This document shows positions 17,494 to 27,093 of a stretch of 64,000 bases of DNA, one piece after another. Each line of letters starts with the position of its first letter. Position 1 is the stretch's first letter. Source of the DNA: FEN-1297 sp021817845 (GTDB lineage: Bacteria > Bacteroidota > Ignavibacteria > Ignavibacteriales > Ignavibacteriaceae); NCBI GenBank assembly GCA_021817845.1, contig JAKAFW010000001.1, positions 207,985-271,984 of the forward strand, written 5' to 3'. The translations under genes were made by a program, and so were the position numbers. The notes below the pieces were generated by a model that saw only the letters and a program-made list of their open reading frames with translations, was not told where the DNA came from and did not search any database.

Positions 17494-17679
17494 TGTAAAT
17501 ATTTTCCAGAATAATTATAAATCTGCGTGTAAATTGTAATAATTTTCCATTATAAACAAGTTTATTTGTAATATTTTCCACAAAGGATATGCTGGTAAAA
17601 ATTTCTTGAATAAAAGCGGAATGATGAATTATTTGTAATATTTTTCCCCAAAAGGCATGTTTATTTGTAATATTTTCCA
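17493..17679 (-). promoter_or_regulatory. Five iteron-like repeats upstream of the Fic gene
   Basis: The + strand core TTGTAATATTTTCCA recurs at 17493-17508, 17534-17549, 17566-17580, 17633-17650 and 17665-17679, with 1-3 changes in three of them. Two neighbouring pairs are 32 bp apart (three helical turns), the others 41 and 67 bp. The first copy covers the start codon. The arrangement suits an operator for the wHTH part of the protein. Confidence 0.6.
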
Positions 17680-17725
17680 GGATAAACATGATAATTACAG
17701 AATACGAATAACAGGCAGGTATTGA

Positions 17726-17745
17726 AGTTTTTAGAAGTGCCCTTT
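17726..17745 (+). mobile_element. Solo right end of the MITE-like repeat family
   Basis: AGTTTTTAGAAGTGCCCTTT matches the right terminal repeat of the full copies ending at 42185 and 45286, including the ATTGA before it. No matching left end lies nearby, so it is a remnant or a one-ended deletion product. Confidence 0.7.
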
Positions 17746-18124
17746 AGTCTCTCTTTTCATAAACTTTATTACTTTATTGTACAGCAATTGCTCAGAGCTG
17801 AATGCTTTTCGAAACTTCGGAAAATCTGTTTAGAGAGGATATTATTAGAAAAAGGATAGTAATAGTAATCCCATTAGAAGAAAAGAGTATATAAATAAAA
17901 AAACAGCCCGAAACCTACGCTATTTCGTAAGGTTTTTAAGAGCAGGAGCGATTAAACGGAGTGCAAATGACGCTGGATTAAATCTACTTTGTCTTTTGCA
18001 CTATTTAGGCTGCAGACTGTATCATTTACTTTTCTGCCCCATTTTTCTAATAGTACATCAAAGTGCAAAAGTCGGTTTGCTGTTCCCACTGCCTTTCACA
18101 AAACCAATCTTTTCCCATTCAAGT

Positions 18125-18143
18125 GACAGATTAGTAATCTGTC
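18125..18143. repeat. 19-bp palindrome
   Basis: GACAGATTAGTAATCTGTC has 9-bp arms that pair perfectly around one central base. No T-run follows on either side, so an intrinsic terminator for uvrA is not supported; it looks like a dispersed hairpin repeat. Confidence 0.5.
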
Positions 18144-18196
18144 CTACGGATCGTTCTATTTCGAATCCGTAATTATTCAATTCCAATGAGGGGCAA

Positions 18197-21025
18197 TCAA
18201 TGGAATTCTTTTTTTAGAAATATTCCTGTCAAGCTTTTCTTATTGTGAATGATTTTTTCCGGTGTGCCTTCTGCAATTATTTTGCCTCCTTCATCTCCGC
18301 CCCCGGGACCAAGGTCAATAATCCAATCGGCAGTTTTTATTACATCAAGGTTATGCTCAACTACTATAACAGTGTTTCCCTTATCAACGAGTTTATTCAA
18401 TACTTCTAATAATATATGCACATCTTCAAAATGTAGTCCAGTCGTCGGCTCATCTAAAATGTAAAGAGTTTTACCTGTACTTACTTTGCTTAGCTCTGTT
18501 GCAAGTTTTACTCGCTGAGCTTCGCCTCCTGAAAGTGTTGTTGCTTGCTGTCCAAGTTTAATATAGCCTAATCCGACGTCATTTATAGCTTTTATCTTTC
18601 GGTTGATTCTCGGAAGATCTTCAAAAAATTCAAGTGCATCACTCACTCGCATTTCGAGTACATCGGCAATTGATTTTGTCTTAAATAAGACTTCGAGAGT
18701 TTCACGGTTATATCTTTTACCACGGCATGATTCGCATTCGACATAGACATCTGGAAGGAAATTCATTTCTATTTTCTTTAAGCCGTCTCCCCCGCATTCC
18801 TCGCAACGTCCGCCTTCTACATTAAAACTGAATCTACCGGTGCTATAACCTCGCATTTTGGATTCGGGTAGCTGAGCAAACAAATCTCTGATATGTGTAA
18901 ATAACCCTGTGTAAGTTGCCGGATTTGAACGAGGGGTCCTTCCTATAGGAGACTGGTCGATTTCAATTATCTTATCAATATTTTCAAGACCTTCTATCGA
19001 GTCGTACGGAAGAGGGACTGTTTTTGATTTATAAATTTTATTCATTAAAATTTTTACAAGCGTTTCATTCACAAGTGAGGATTTTCCTGAACCGCTTACT
19101 CCCGTAATTAAAGTCAATGTACCTAGAGGAATTTTTAGATTTACCTTTTTAAGATTATTTCCTCGAGCGCCGTTTAGAAGGATAAAATTACCGTTACCCA
19201 TTCGTCTATCTTTAGGAACCGGTATTTCTTTTTTATTAGTAAGATATTGAAGCGTTAGCGAATATGTCGTGTTATGTGAATTGATTAAATCTTTCGTATT
19301 TCCGGCAAGACAGATCTCGCCGCCGTGTTCGCCTGCACCCGGACCCAAGTCTACCATATAATCGGAGCTTTCCATCGTTTCTCTGTCATGCTCTACAACG
19401 ATAACAGTGTTGCCAATATCCCGTAATTTTTTTAAGGAATTAATCAATTTAATATTATCGCTTTGATGAAGTCCGATGCTGGGCTCATCAAGGACATAAA
19501 GCACGCCGGCAAGCTGTGAACCGATCTGAGTTGCAAGGCGGATTCTTTGAGACTCACCGCCGGAAAGCGTCCTTGCGGAGCGGTTTAATGTTAAATAATC
19601 TAAACCGACGTTTAATAGAAATTGAAGCCTTTCAATTATTTCCTTTAAAATAGGTTTCGCTATGATAGCATTTCGACCCTGTATTTTTAGGTTTTCGAAA
19701 AATTCAGCTGATCTTTTTATGGAAAGGGCAGTAACCTCGCTAATGTTCATCCCCTGAAATTTTACCGCGAGTGATTCTTTCTTTAATCTTCCGCCGCCGC
19801 ATGTTTGGCAAGCCACTGTGTTCATATAGGACTCAACCCACTCGCGTATATTATTTGAGCTTGTTGTGCTGTAATAATTTTTTAGGTAATTAACTAAACC
19901 TGAAAACCGATGCAAATATGTAACCGGTTTTGTGTTTCCGTAGGAATAGGAAAAAGCGATCTTATCCGGACTGCCATTAAGCAAAATATCTTGTTGAGCC
20001 TGTGTAAAGTCTTTTAATTTAGTGTCGAAAGTAAATCCAAACTTTTCTGCAATTACAGTCAGCTGATTGAAGAACCAAATTGAGCGGGGCTTTCCGAGCG
20101 GAGCAAGAGCTTCTTCATTAATAGACTTATTCCAATTGGGAATAATCAGGTTGATATCTAATTCCTTTTTCTCACCTAATCCTTCACAATCAGGGCAAGA
20201 GCCGTAAGGTGAGTTGAAGGAAAATGAATTCGGCGCTAATTCTCTGTAGCTTATTCCGCAATCAAGACATGCAAGGTGACGACTATAAATATGATCTTCT
20301 GAAGAATCGTTAATTATGATTATTCCATTGCCGTAATTCAGTCCGACTTCTATTGATTCTGTTAATCTCTTTCTTGAATTCTCATTAACGGTTAAACGGT
20401 CAACTACAATCTCAATATTATGAATTTTGTAACGGTCAACGTGGAACCCTTTTTCTAACTCGAAAAATTCTCCGTCTGACCTAACTCTCAAAAAACCATC
20501 GGAGGAAATTTCTTCGAATAATTCTCTGTAATGACCTTTTCTTCCCCGGATTACAGGCGCTAAAACAGAGATTTTTTTTCCTTTAAGAGATGTCAATATA
20601 GTATCAATAATTTGCGCCGAAGTTTGTTTGGCAACAGGCTTGCCGCAGTTGTAGCAGTGCGGTGTTCCGAGGCGTGCATAGAGCAGTCTCAAATAATCAT
20701 AAATTTCGGTAACGGTTCCAACCGTAGAGCGGGGGTTTCCCGATGTAGCTTTTTGTTCGATTGAAATAGCAGGACTTAAACCTTCGATCAAATCAACATC
20801 CGGTTTCTCAAGCATATCAAGAAATTGACGGGCATAGGCAGAGAGTGATTCTATGTAACGCCTCTGACCTTCGGCATAAATTGTATCGAACGCCAAGGAA
20901 GATTTCCCTGATCCGGACAAACCGGTTATGACGGTAAAGGAATCACGTGGAATTTCAAGGTCGATGTTTTTTAGGTTATGTTGCCTTGCACCTTTTATAA
21001 TAATTGTTTCTTTTTCCAATGCCAA
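18197..21025 (-). CDS. uvrA: UvrA, excinuclease ABC subunit A
   Basis: 942 residues, the standard UvrA size. Two ABC ATPase halves: Walker A GLSGSGKSSLAFDT and GVSGSGKSSLVNET, signatures LSGGESQRIRLA and LSGGEAQRVKLA, Walker B LYVLDEPSIGLH and LYILDEPTTGLH. Zinc fingers are visible as CLDCG...CPDCEG and CEECGG...CESCRGKRYN. It recognises damaged DNA with UvrB in nucleotide excision repair. The reading frame begins with TTG (TTG GCA TTG GAA) and no ATG is close, so a TTG start is assumed. It is transcribed alone, divergent from the IMPACT-family gene. Confidence 0.97.
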   Translation of the reverse strand: MALEKETIIIKGARQHNLKNIDLEIPRDSFTVITGLSGSGKSSLAFDTIYAEGQRRYIESLSAYARQFLDMLEKPDVDLIEGLSPAISIEQKATSGNPRSTVGTVTEIYDYLRLLYARLGTPHCYNCGKPVAKQTSAQIIDTILTSLKGKKISVLAPVIRGRKGHYRELFEEISSDGFLRVRSDGEFFELEKGFHVDRYKIHNIEIVVDRLTVNENSRKRLTESIEVGLNYGNGIIIINDSSEDHIYSRHLACLDCGISYRELAPNSFSFNSPYGSCPDCEGLGEKKELDINLIIPNWNKSINEEALAPLGKPRSIWFFNQLTVIAEKFGFTFDTKLKDFTQAQQDILLNGSPDKIAFSYSYGNTKPVTYLHRFSGLVNYLKNYYSTTSSNNIREWVESYMNTVACQTCGGGRLKKESLAVKFQGMNISEVTALSIKRSAEFFENLKIQGRNAIIAKPILKEIIERLQFLLNVGLDYLTLNRSARTLSGGESQRIRLATQIGSQLAGVLYVLDEPSIGLHQSDNIKLINSLKKLRDIGNTVIVVEHDRETMESSDYMVDLGPGAGEHGGEICLAGNTKDLINSHNTTYSLTLQYLTNKKEIPVPKDRRMGNGNFILLNGARGNNLKKVNLKIPLGTLTLITGVSGSGKSSLVNETLVKILMNKIYKSKTVPLPYDSIEGLENIDKIIEIDQSPIGRTPRSNPATYTGLFTHIRDLFAQLPESKMRGYSTGRFSFNVEGGRCEECGGDGLKKIEMNFLPDVYVECESCRGKRYNRETLEVLFKTKSIADVLEMRVSDALEFFEDLPRINRKIKAINDVGLGYIKLGQQATTLSGGEAQRVKLATELSKVSTGKTLYILDEPTTGLHFEDVHILLEVLNKLVDKGNTVIVVEHNLDVIKTADWIIDLGPGGGDEGGKIIAEGTPEKIIHNKKSLTGIFLKKEFH

Positions 21026-21119
21026 CTATAATGTTAAATTTGTGAACACATATTTTAGCTATACTACGTTTGAAAATCAATTTAAATAGAAGTGCACTTG
21101 TCAATCAATCGAGTTTGTC

Positions 21120-21743
21120 ATGAACAGTATCACTCAAATAAAAACCATTGCTTCAGCTTCTGAAACAAAATTGAAAGAGAAAAGCTCCGTTTTCTTAGGA
21201 TTTGTCTTCCCGGTCAAATCTGTTGAGGAGGCAGCCGAAAAATTAGCATTACTTCGGAAAAAATATTTTGATGCATCACATCATTGTTACGCTTATAGAT
21301 TAACAGATGGAATTTTGAAATATTCCGATGACGGAGAACCAAACGGTACGGCAGGTGTAAGGATATTCAATGCGATTGAACATTTTGAACTTGTGAACGT
21401 TCTTCTGGTGGTTGTAAGGTATTTCGGAGGAATAAAACTTGGAGTTGGTCCTCTAGGGAAGGCATATTATAATTCAGCTTTTCAAACAATTGAATCAGCT
21501 CAAATTTATGTTCAAAAGCCGTATCTAAAAATTGCAATAGTATCAAATTATTTATTTATCAATCAAATCAAAAAACTATTATCCAAATATGAAGCAAAAA
21601 TCGAAGAGATAAAATTCGATGAGGAAGTCAGACTCAGTTACTTTGTTAATCCAGAAAAGGTTGAGATGTTATCTTTTGAGTTGACGGAATTATCGAAAGG
21701 GAAGACAAAAATTTCGGTTGGAAGTTCAGTTGTATACCTTTGA
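21120..21743 (+). CDS. IMPACT family protein (YigZ-like)
   Basis: 207 residues with the UPF0029/IMPACT N-terminal domain: FLGFVFPVKSVEEAAEKLALLRKKYFDASHHCYAYRL, then YSDDGEPNGTAGVRI and NVLLVVVRYFGGIKLGVGPLGKAYYNSA. The C-terminal ~70 residues fit the DUF1949/ferredoxin-like partner. The family is linked to translation or the GCN2 response in eukaryotes; its bacterial role is not settled. It is read divergently from uvrA and followed directly by a repeat cluster. Confidence 0.92.
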   Translation: MNSITQIKTIASASETKLKEKSSVFLGFVFPVKSVEEAAEKLALLRKKYFDASHHCYAYRLTDGILKYSDDGEPNGTAGVRIFNAIEHFELVNVLLVVVRYFGGIKLGVGPLGKAYYNSAFQTIESAQIYVQKPYLKIAIVSNYLFINQIKKLLSKYEAKIEEIKFDEEVRLSYFVNPEKVEMLSFELTELSKGKTKISVGSSVVYL

Positions 21744-22323
21744 TACTTATGTACCGGGGCTATTCAAGGGATTTCTCCTCCCTAACGGTCGTCGAAATGT
21801 CTATTACTTGCGTGTCATATCGAAGGAGTCATCGACTGAGATATCCCACGGTCAACTCGTGTACCTGAGCTATTCATGGGATTTCTCCTTCGATGACTCA
21901 GTCGAAATGACACTAATCCTAGTGGGATTTCTCCCTTCGGTCGAAATGACAATTATTCGCGTGTACAAGGGATTTCTCCTCCCTAACGGTCGTCGAAATG
22001 TCTATTACTTGCGTGTCATATCGAAGGAGTCATCGACTGAGATATCCCACGGTCAATTCGTGTACCTGAGCTATTCATGGGATTTCTCCTTCGATGACTC
22101 AGTCGAAATGACACTAATCCTAGTGGGATTTCTCCCTTCGGTCGAAATGACAATTATTCGCGTGTACATGGGGTTTCTCCTTCGATGACCTACCTACCGG
22201 ACAGGCAGGCTCAGTCGATGACACTAATATTCTTAGTAGGAGATCAATTAAAAGGTATACCTTGACAATTTTAGAAACTTTATTCATATTTGCTGAAAGC
22301 AATAATTATTAAAAGGAACGTTT
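21744..22323. repeat. Repeat cluster with a 201-bp tandem duplication
   Basis: Bases 21765-21965 recur at 21966-22166 almost exactly, and a third copy starts at 22167 but breaks off after ~20 bp. Each unit is itself a composite of the GTCATTTCGA family: GGGATTTCTCCT, GTCATATCGAAGGAG, CGATGACTCAGTCGAAATGACA. CCTACCGGACAGGCAGGC follows at 22193-22210. Apparent ORFs here are repeat artefacts. The last ~80 bp should hold the MarR gene promoter. Confidence 0.9.
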
Positions 22324-22776
22324 GTGAAAAATAATTTTAATGTCACAGCAAATAAGTTAGCCGAATTAACCTTCTCCCTCCTTGGAAGCTGTCAGGAAAA
22401 AGAGCTCCGGCTTGCAGAATCTTACGGATTAACTTCGGTAGAATTCCGCTGCCTGAGATTATTTGGGTTGAATGAACCCATGAATAATAAAAGCATTGCA
22501 GAAAAAATGAATTTAAGCCCGAGCCGGTTAACACGAATAATTGACGGTTTAGTCAAAAAAGGATACGTGATAAGGAATATCAATAAAATTGACCGACGGA
22601 ATATGCAGCTTGATTTATCTGAAAAAGGTAAATCGCTTGTCGGACAATTGAACAGAGCCTATGTAGATGTCCATAAGGAAATTTTGGAAAATATTGATGA
22701 AACACAACATCAGCCTCTTCTGAAGGCAATGTCCGATATGATGGAAGCCCTAGATAAATGGATATCTAGAGGCTGA
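22324..22776 (+). CDS. MarR family transcriptional regulator
   Basis: 150 residues from a GTG start, with AAGGA 8 bp upstream. A typical MarR fold: an N-terminal dimerisation helix, wHTH with NNKSIAEKMNLSPSRLTRIIDGLVKKGYVIR, wing with RNINKIDRRNMQLDLSEKGKSLV, and C-terminal helices ending in MMEALDKWISRG. The usual ligand or redox switch is not identifiable. It is transcribed alone and meets the hypothetical gene on the other strand 2 bp after its stop. Confidence 0.9.
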   Translation: MKNNFNVTANKLAELTFSLLGSCQEKELRLAESYGLTSVEFRCLRLFGLNEPMNNKSIAEKMNLSPSRLTRIIDGLVKKGYVIRNINKIDRRNMQLDLSEKGKSLVGQLNRAYVDVHKEILENIDETQHQPLLKAMSDMMEALDKWISRG

Positions 22777-22778
22777 TA

Positions 22779-23219
22779 TTACTTTGATTGATTTCTTCTA
22801 AAATCATTCAGGTACATTTTTGCGAATTCTAAATCGGATAGTAGTTCTGTTAGATTTGAAAAATTTTGCTGACTAAGCCCTAAGAAATTCTCATCGAAGT
22901 GCTTTTTTAATTCATTATTGGAATTTCGGAGTATATGTCTAAGTTGTCCGGTTGTCTTTTCTATTGTGGAAGCGAAATCTTTCTTTATTTCTTCGATATT
23001 TTTAATCCCGGAATTACCTGAATGATTTTTCAATATGCGCATCAAGCCCATAGCATACTTTGCCGAAAACAATAATTCTTCAAATTCTTTTTGATTTGCA
23101 TAATCAATTGCAAGTTGGAAAATTCTAAAAAGCTCAAGCTTTCTTTTCAATTTTGATTTTGAAATTATTTCTACTTCGTTTACAAAATCCTCAGGCTTCA
23201 TTATATAAATATCATTCAT
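22779..23219 (-). CDS. Hypothetical all-helical protein
   Basis: 146 residues, not recognised. Rich in Lys, Glu, Asn and Leu with heptad-like spacing (KLKRKLELFRIFQLAIDYANQKEFEELLFSAKYAMGLMRIL; NFSNLTELLSDLEFAKMYLNDF), suggesting a four-helix bundle. No signal peptide or membrane segment. It is 25 bp downstream of the O-methyltransferase gene and may share its transcript. Confidence 0.65.
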   Translation of the reverse strand: MNDIYIMKPEDFVNEVEIISKSKLKRKLELFRIFQLAIDYANQKEFEELLFSAKYAMGLMRILKNHSGNSGIKNIEEIKKDFASTIEKTTGQLRHILRNSNNELKKHFDENFLGLSQQNFSNLTELLSDLEFAKMYLNDFRRNQSK

Positions 23220-23244
23220 CGAACTTCCTTTACTTTTGGCTAAT

Positions 23245-23886
23245 TTATAACTTTATGCCGAGTCCGATTCCATCACCGACCGGTAGGATTGTTGTCGTTA
23301 GGCTTTTTTGTGAAGTGAAAATTTTGTTAAACTCCCGGATATCCTTTGTGGAATTTTTTTGATCTGCCGGAACTCTTGGAGATGCTGCGTAACCTTTCCA
23401 TAATAAATTGTCGACAAAAATGATCCCATCTTTTTTAAGCAGTATTAGGCAATAATCAAAAAGCCTTTTATAATCTCTTTTATCTGCGTCAAGAAAGATG
23501 AAGTCATATTTTTTATCCAACCTTGGCATAACATCAAACGCATTTCCCTCCATTAAAATAATTTTATCGTTAAGACCGGCTTTGGAAATATTTTCCTTAG
23601 CTAATTTTATATTATCCTTACTCTTTTCAATTGTATGAAGTATTCCTTTTTTCTTTAGATTTCTTGCAATTATTATTGAAGAATAGGCGATTGCGGTTCC
23701 TAACTCAAGAACTCGTTTCGGTTCAGTCATTGAAATTAGGATTTCCAATAACCTTGCTGAGTCTTTCGATAAAATAGGCACACTGTTTTTTTCTGCGAAG
23801 TCTTCAAGCTCAAGAATTAAAGGGTCAGTCTCTTGCCCAAAGCTTTGTAGATATTTTAACTGGGAGGGGTAAATAATTTTTTCCAT
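23245..23886 (-). CDS. SAM-dependent O-methyltransferase (COMT/caffeoyl-CoA family)
   Basis: 213 residues, family length. Rossmann SAM site VLELGTAIAYSSIIIARNLK, acidic residue in HTIEKSKDNIKLAKENI, then GNAFDVMPRLDKKYDFIFLDADKRDYKRLFDYCLILLKKDGIIFVDNLLWKG, which carries the metal-binding DADK and DN residues of cation-dependent class I O-methyltransferases. The substrate is not predictable. Read leftward, followed by the hypothetical helical gene. Confidence 0.9.
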   Translation of the reverse strand: MEKIIYPSQLKYLQSFGQETDPLILELEDFAEKNSVPILSKDSARLLEILISMTEPKRVLELGTAIAYSSIIIARNLKKKGILHTIEKSKDNIKLAKENISKAGLNDKIILMEGNAFDVMPRLDKKYDFIFLDADKRDYKRLFDYCLILLKKDGIIFVDNLLWKGYAASPRVPADQKNSTKDIREFNKIFTSQKSLTTTILPVGDGIGLGIKL

Positions 23887-23937
23887 TATAGAACCTCATT
23901 TATAATATATACTGATGATATGCAACTCGGCAAAAAT

Positions 23938-24029
23938 TGGAGTAGTGGAGCAATGGAGTAGTGGAGTAGGGAATTGTTAGGCTTTTCCCATTATTCCAAC
24001 ATTCCAATATTCCAATATTCCATCATTCC
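23938..24029. repeat. TGGAGTA/TTCCAAT simple repeats in inverted orientation
   Basis: TGGAGTAGTGGAGCAATGGA-type repeats at 23938-23973 face CCAATATTCCAATATTCCA-type repeats at 23985-24029. The two arms are roughly complementary and could fold into an imperfect hairpin between the protease and methyltransferase genes. Confidence 0.6.
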
Positions 24030-24057
24030 GTAAATCTGTTTTTGCAATGTGAATTAT

Positions 24058-26064
24058 TTATTTCAGTAATAATAATTTATTACTATAATTTTGTCCACCG
24101 AGCGTGAGAATATAAAAATAAACTCCGCTTGAACAAGTGATTCCGTTAGCTGATTTCCCATCCCATGTTACTGTAGTTAAGCCGGTTTGAGTCATTCCGT
24201 TGAAAAGAGTTTTAACTATCTGACCTAATCCGTTAGTTATAATTAAACGGGCGTTTTGTATTGAAGGAGAATAAAACTGTATTCCCATTTTTTGGCTTGC
24301 AGGGTTAAAAGGATTGGGGTAGCTAATGCCTAAAACATTTTGCGGAAGAGTAATTGGAGGAGTAATTACTGTATCCCTCACAGAAGAAATAACGTCGTCT
24401 CCGCTATTAAATGAATAGTAGTTGCTTGCTGGTTCTTGGATCTGATTTCCAATGCTGTCTTTATAAGTGAAGTAGAATCTCACTTTATCTCCTGATGGAA
24501 TTTGCGGAAATAAAAAAGAATATTTTAAAGTGTCGTCATATTTTAGATTAACATCTACAAAATTAGACGTTTCTATCGAGTAATGAAGTATTGCAGTCGA
24601 AGGTTGAATTCCCGTATTTGAAAAAAATATTTTATTCAGTGTGTACTGGTTTTGAGTTGAATCGTAATAAAGATTTGGAAAGTTGATTGCTTTTTCAGCT
24701 GAAACCAGACCGTAGCCCCTGTCATCGTTTGGTTGTGAATAATTATCTGCTGTCTCCATCAATATTTGTCTAACTTGTACATTCGTTAACTTAGGATATG
24801 CAGAAAGTAGCAATGCTGCAACACCGGCAGTTATAGGGGTTGCAAATGAGGTACCACTGCCTGTTCCGTATGAGCTATAACCGCTGGCAACATCAGCGCC
24901 ATAATTATTTGCGCCTAAGGCTACTAACTCCGGCTTTATTCTTCCGTCATACGTTGGACCCCGGGAACTGAAGGCAGTTACCTGATTGAGAGCATCAACT
25001 GCGCCGATTGTCAGAGCATTTATTCCGTCGCCTGGCGTGATTATATAATGCCAGGAATTGTCTCCTTCATTACCTGCAGCAGTAACTGTTACGACACCTC
25101 TTTGAAAAGCAAGCGCAATAGCTTTAGCGCAGATTGTTGTTTTGCCATCCATGTCTTTATAAGTATAGGAATATGTTGTGTCGTCAAAAATATTATATCC
25201 AAGAGAACTTGTAGTTACATCAACACCCATTCCTTCCATCCATTCAAGAGCTGCTGCATAATTATCTTCTTCAATATGGCTCTCACTTCTGTCGTCTTCG
25301 GTTTTTGCAAGAATAAATGTTGCATCGTGAGCGACACCGATAATATTCCCCGGTTTATATCCACCGATCAAAGAAAAGACAAAAGTTCCATGGTCTCCGG
25401 AACTTGGATCATCGCCCGGCTGAGGCGCAGTAGAAGTTACATGAAAGACATAATTATATTCTGCCTGCACGTCTTGATTTACGAGTGATTCATGCTGGTG
25501 CCAAATAAATCCATCGTCAAGTATCCCGATAATGACACCTTTTCCGGTAATTCCTTTTGCATGCACCTCCGGAATATCAGACATATTAAATTCTTGAAAT
25601 GACGGTCCATACAGAGGATTAGAAGATGTGCCGGAAACTTTCTGAGGAATTATTTTCTCAAGTGAATTTGAGTTTTTAAAACTAAGAATTCTAACCGGGT
25701 CAATGTTTTTTACAAAAGATAATGCTGAAATTTCTTTTACCTGCGCGTCGGTTAGAAATGCAGAAATTGCATTAAACCAATTCAATTCATTTTCGACCTT
25801 AACGCCAAGGTTTTCAATTGCGGTTACATAATCCTGTTTTATAGGAATATCCTGGTAGGTTATAATATTTTTTCCCATTACTTTTTCACGTCGCTCTATA
25901 CTTCTTGCAGATAGCAACTTCAAAGCGCTTTGGTAGACAGCCTCAGTTTTGTACAATGCTTTTCCCGGGGTTATGCCTTTGTCCTTAAAGTATATTAAGT
26001 ACTTTGTCTGCGGAAAGATTAACGAAGTTGTTATCAACAAAAAATACAGAGTTAGTTTCTTCAT
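24058..26064 (-). CDS. Subtilisin-like serine protease with T9SS sorting domain
   Basis: 668 residues with signal peptide MKKLTLYFLLITTSLIFPQ. A propeptide-like region (about 20-150) precedes the S8 domain: catalytic Asp183 in ILDDGF, His225 in SSGDHGTFVFSLIGG, oxyanion Asn332 in AAGNEGD, Ser406 in GTGSGTSFATPITAGVAALLL. A beta-rich region (480-580) and a T9SS domain (ISYPNPFNPASQKMGIQF, SSGVYFYILTLGG, NKLLLLK) follow. Predicted to be exported across both membranes and to digest extracellular protein. The next gene rightward, lepB, is on the same strand 96 bp upstream. Confidence 0.94.
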   Translation of the reverse strand: MKKLTLYFLLITTSLIFPQTKYLIYFKDKGITPGKALYKTEAVYQSALKLLSARSIERREKVMGKNIITYQDIPIKQDYVTAIENLGVKVENELNWFNAISAFLTDAQVKEISALSFVKNIDPVRILSFKNSNSLEKIIPQKVSGTSSNPLYGPSFQEFNMSDIPEVHAKGITGKGVIIGILDDGFIWHQHESLVNQDVQAEYNYVFHVTSTAPQPGDDPSSGDHGTFVFSLIGGYKPGNIIGVAHDATFILAKTEDDRSESHIEEDNYAAALEWMEGMGVDVTTSSLGYNIFDDTTYSYTYKDMDGKTTICAKAIALAFQRGVVTVTAAGNEGDNSWHYIITPGDGINALTIGAVDALNQVTAFSSRGPTYDGRIKPELVALGANNYGADVASGYSSYGTGSGTSFATPITAGVAALLLSAYPKLTNVQVRQILMETADNYSQPNDDRGYGLVSAEKAINFPNLYYDSTQNQYTLNKIFFSNTGIQPSTAILHYSIETSNFVDVNLKYDDTLKYSFLFPQIPSGDKVRFYFTYKDSIGNQIQEPASNYYSFNSGDDVISSVRDTVITPPITLPQNVLGISYPNPFNPASQKMGIQFYSPSIQNARLIITNGLGQIVKTLFNGMTQTGLTTVTWDGKSANGITCSSGVYFYILTLGGQNYSNKLLLLK

Positions 26065-26160
26065 CTTTATTTTTCAAAATTTATTTATTAAAGTATTTAA
26101 ATCTCTCAAACAGAAATATATCTTGGATAGTTCAAAGTAAAAAATCAAATTGTAATATAC

Positions 26161-27078
26161 TTAGTGGATCACAGAGAAAACCCGTTTTATTCTAATTGAG
26201 CTAAATAATTTCCTTAACTGATAAAAAGGAACTGATTCCTTCCATGACCAATAAATCATTAATGCTTTTCCAATAATCAAATCTGAGGGGACAAATCCCC
26301 AGTAGCGGCTGTCCATGCTGTCGTCGCGATTATCGCCCAATACAAAATAGTAATTTTTTTTGAACGTATAACTTCTGGTAGGTTTATCATTAATCGTAAT
26401 AACCGTTCCTTCAACGCTAACCGCGGGTTTATCAAATTCTCTGTCAATAATGGTTTGCCACTTTTTGATATTTTGCGGAGAGATATCAATCGTCATTCCT
26501 TTTTTAGGAACAATCACCGGACCATAGTTATTGCTGTTCCACTTTTCACCGGGTGGATAAATCCTATTATCCGGCGTGTTGGAACTGACTTTAGATTTGT
26601 TCAATAAAGCATTTTGCGGTAAAGGAATTCTCTCATTGTTTACAAAAACAATACCTTGTCTTATTAGAATTGTATCTCCCGGCAATCCAATAATTCTCTT
26701 AATAAAATTTTGGTAATCTTTCGGTTTAATTTCGCCCTGGTACCCTGGGAATCTGAATACAACTACATCATTTCTTTTTGGATGGGCTATCGAAATCAGC
26801 TTAAGACTTGGAATAGGAATATTGAGCAATGGAATGCGAGCCGGAGTTGATAATTTATAGGAGGCTTTATTTACGATGACGAAATCACCTACCAGCAAAG
26901 TATTTTCCATTGACGCTGAGGGGATAGTGTTTGCTTCGATAAAAAAAGATTTAACAATTAAAGCCAATAGAAAAGCTATTAATATTGCTCGAAAGAAATT
27001 TTTAAGATTCGGCTTTCTTCCGGAATTATCCGTTTCAACCTTTGCTGCTTGAGAGATGTTATTATAAGATTGAGCCAA
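26161..27078 (-). CDS. lepB: Signal peptidase I
   Basis: 305 residues. One N-terminal membrane segment (about 30-47), then box B IPSASMENTLLVGDFVIVNK with nucleophile Ser56, general base Lys127 in NFIKRIIGLPGDT, and box E GDNRDDSMDSRYWGFVP. It removes signal peptides from exported proteins in the inner membrane, including the many secreted proteins of this window. It begins 15 bp after lepA ends, the classical lepA-lepB operon. Confidence 0.96.
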   Translation of the reverse strand: MAQSYNNISQAAKVETDNSGRKPNLKNFFRAILIAFLLALIVKSFFIEANTIPSASMENTLLVGDFVIVNKASYKLSTPARIPLLNIPIPSLKLISIAHPKRNDVVVFRFPGYQGEIKPKDYQNFIKRIIGLPGDTILIRQGIVFVNNERIPLPQNALLNKSKVSSNTPDNRIYPPGEKWNSNNYGPVIVPKKGMTIDISPQNIKKWQTIIDREFDKPAVSVEGTVITINDKPTRSYTFKKNYYFVLGDNRDDSMDSRYWGFVPSDLIIGKALMIYWSWKESVPFYQLRKLFSSIRIKRVFSVIH

Positions 27079-27093
27079 ACCTTACTCTTTCGA

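Larger units (their letters stand above)
17680..18196. other. Gene-free stretch between Fic and uvrA genes
   Basis: No supported ORF. It contains a solo end of the MITE-like family (17726-17745), a short palindrome (18125-18143) and AT-rich DNA. The Fic promoter is presumably just right of the iterons. No hairpin with a T-run that would clearly end uvrA was seen. Confidence 0.6.

Noticed and set aside
17493..17680. CRISPR array
   Set aside because: The repeats are only 15 bp, imperfect and unevenly spaced (32, 41, 67 bp); no cas genes are present.
17465..17689. 74-residue minus-strand ORF over the Fic promoter
   Set aside because: The repeated ENITNK peptide comes from the iteron repeats, and the ORF overlaps the real Fic start.
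21718..22188. 156-residue ORF after the IMPACT-family gene
   Set aside because: It is only the translation of the 201-bp tandem repeat (GFLLPNGRRNVYYLRVISKE occurs twice) and overlaps the previous gene.
25048..25488. 146-residue ORF opposite the subtilase gene
   Set aside because: Antisense shadow; the minus-strand frame carries all protease motifs.
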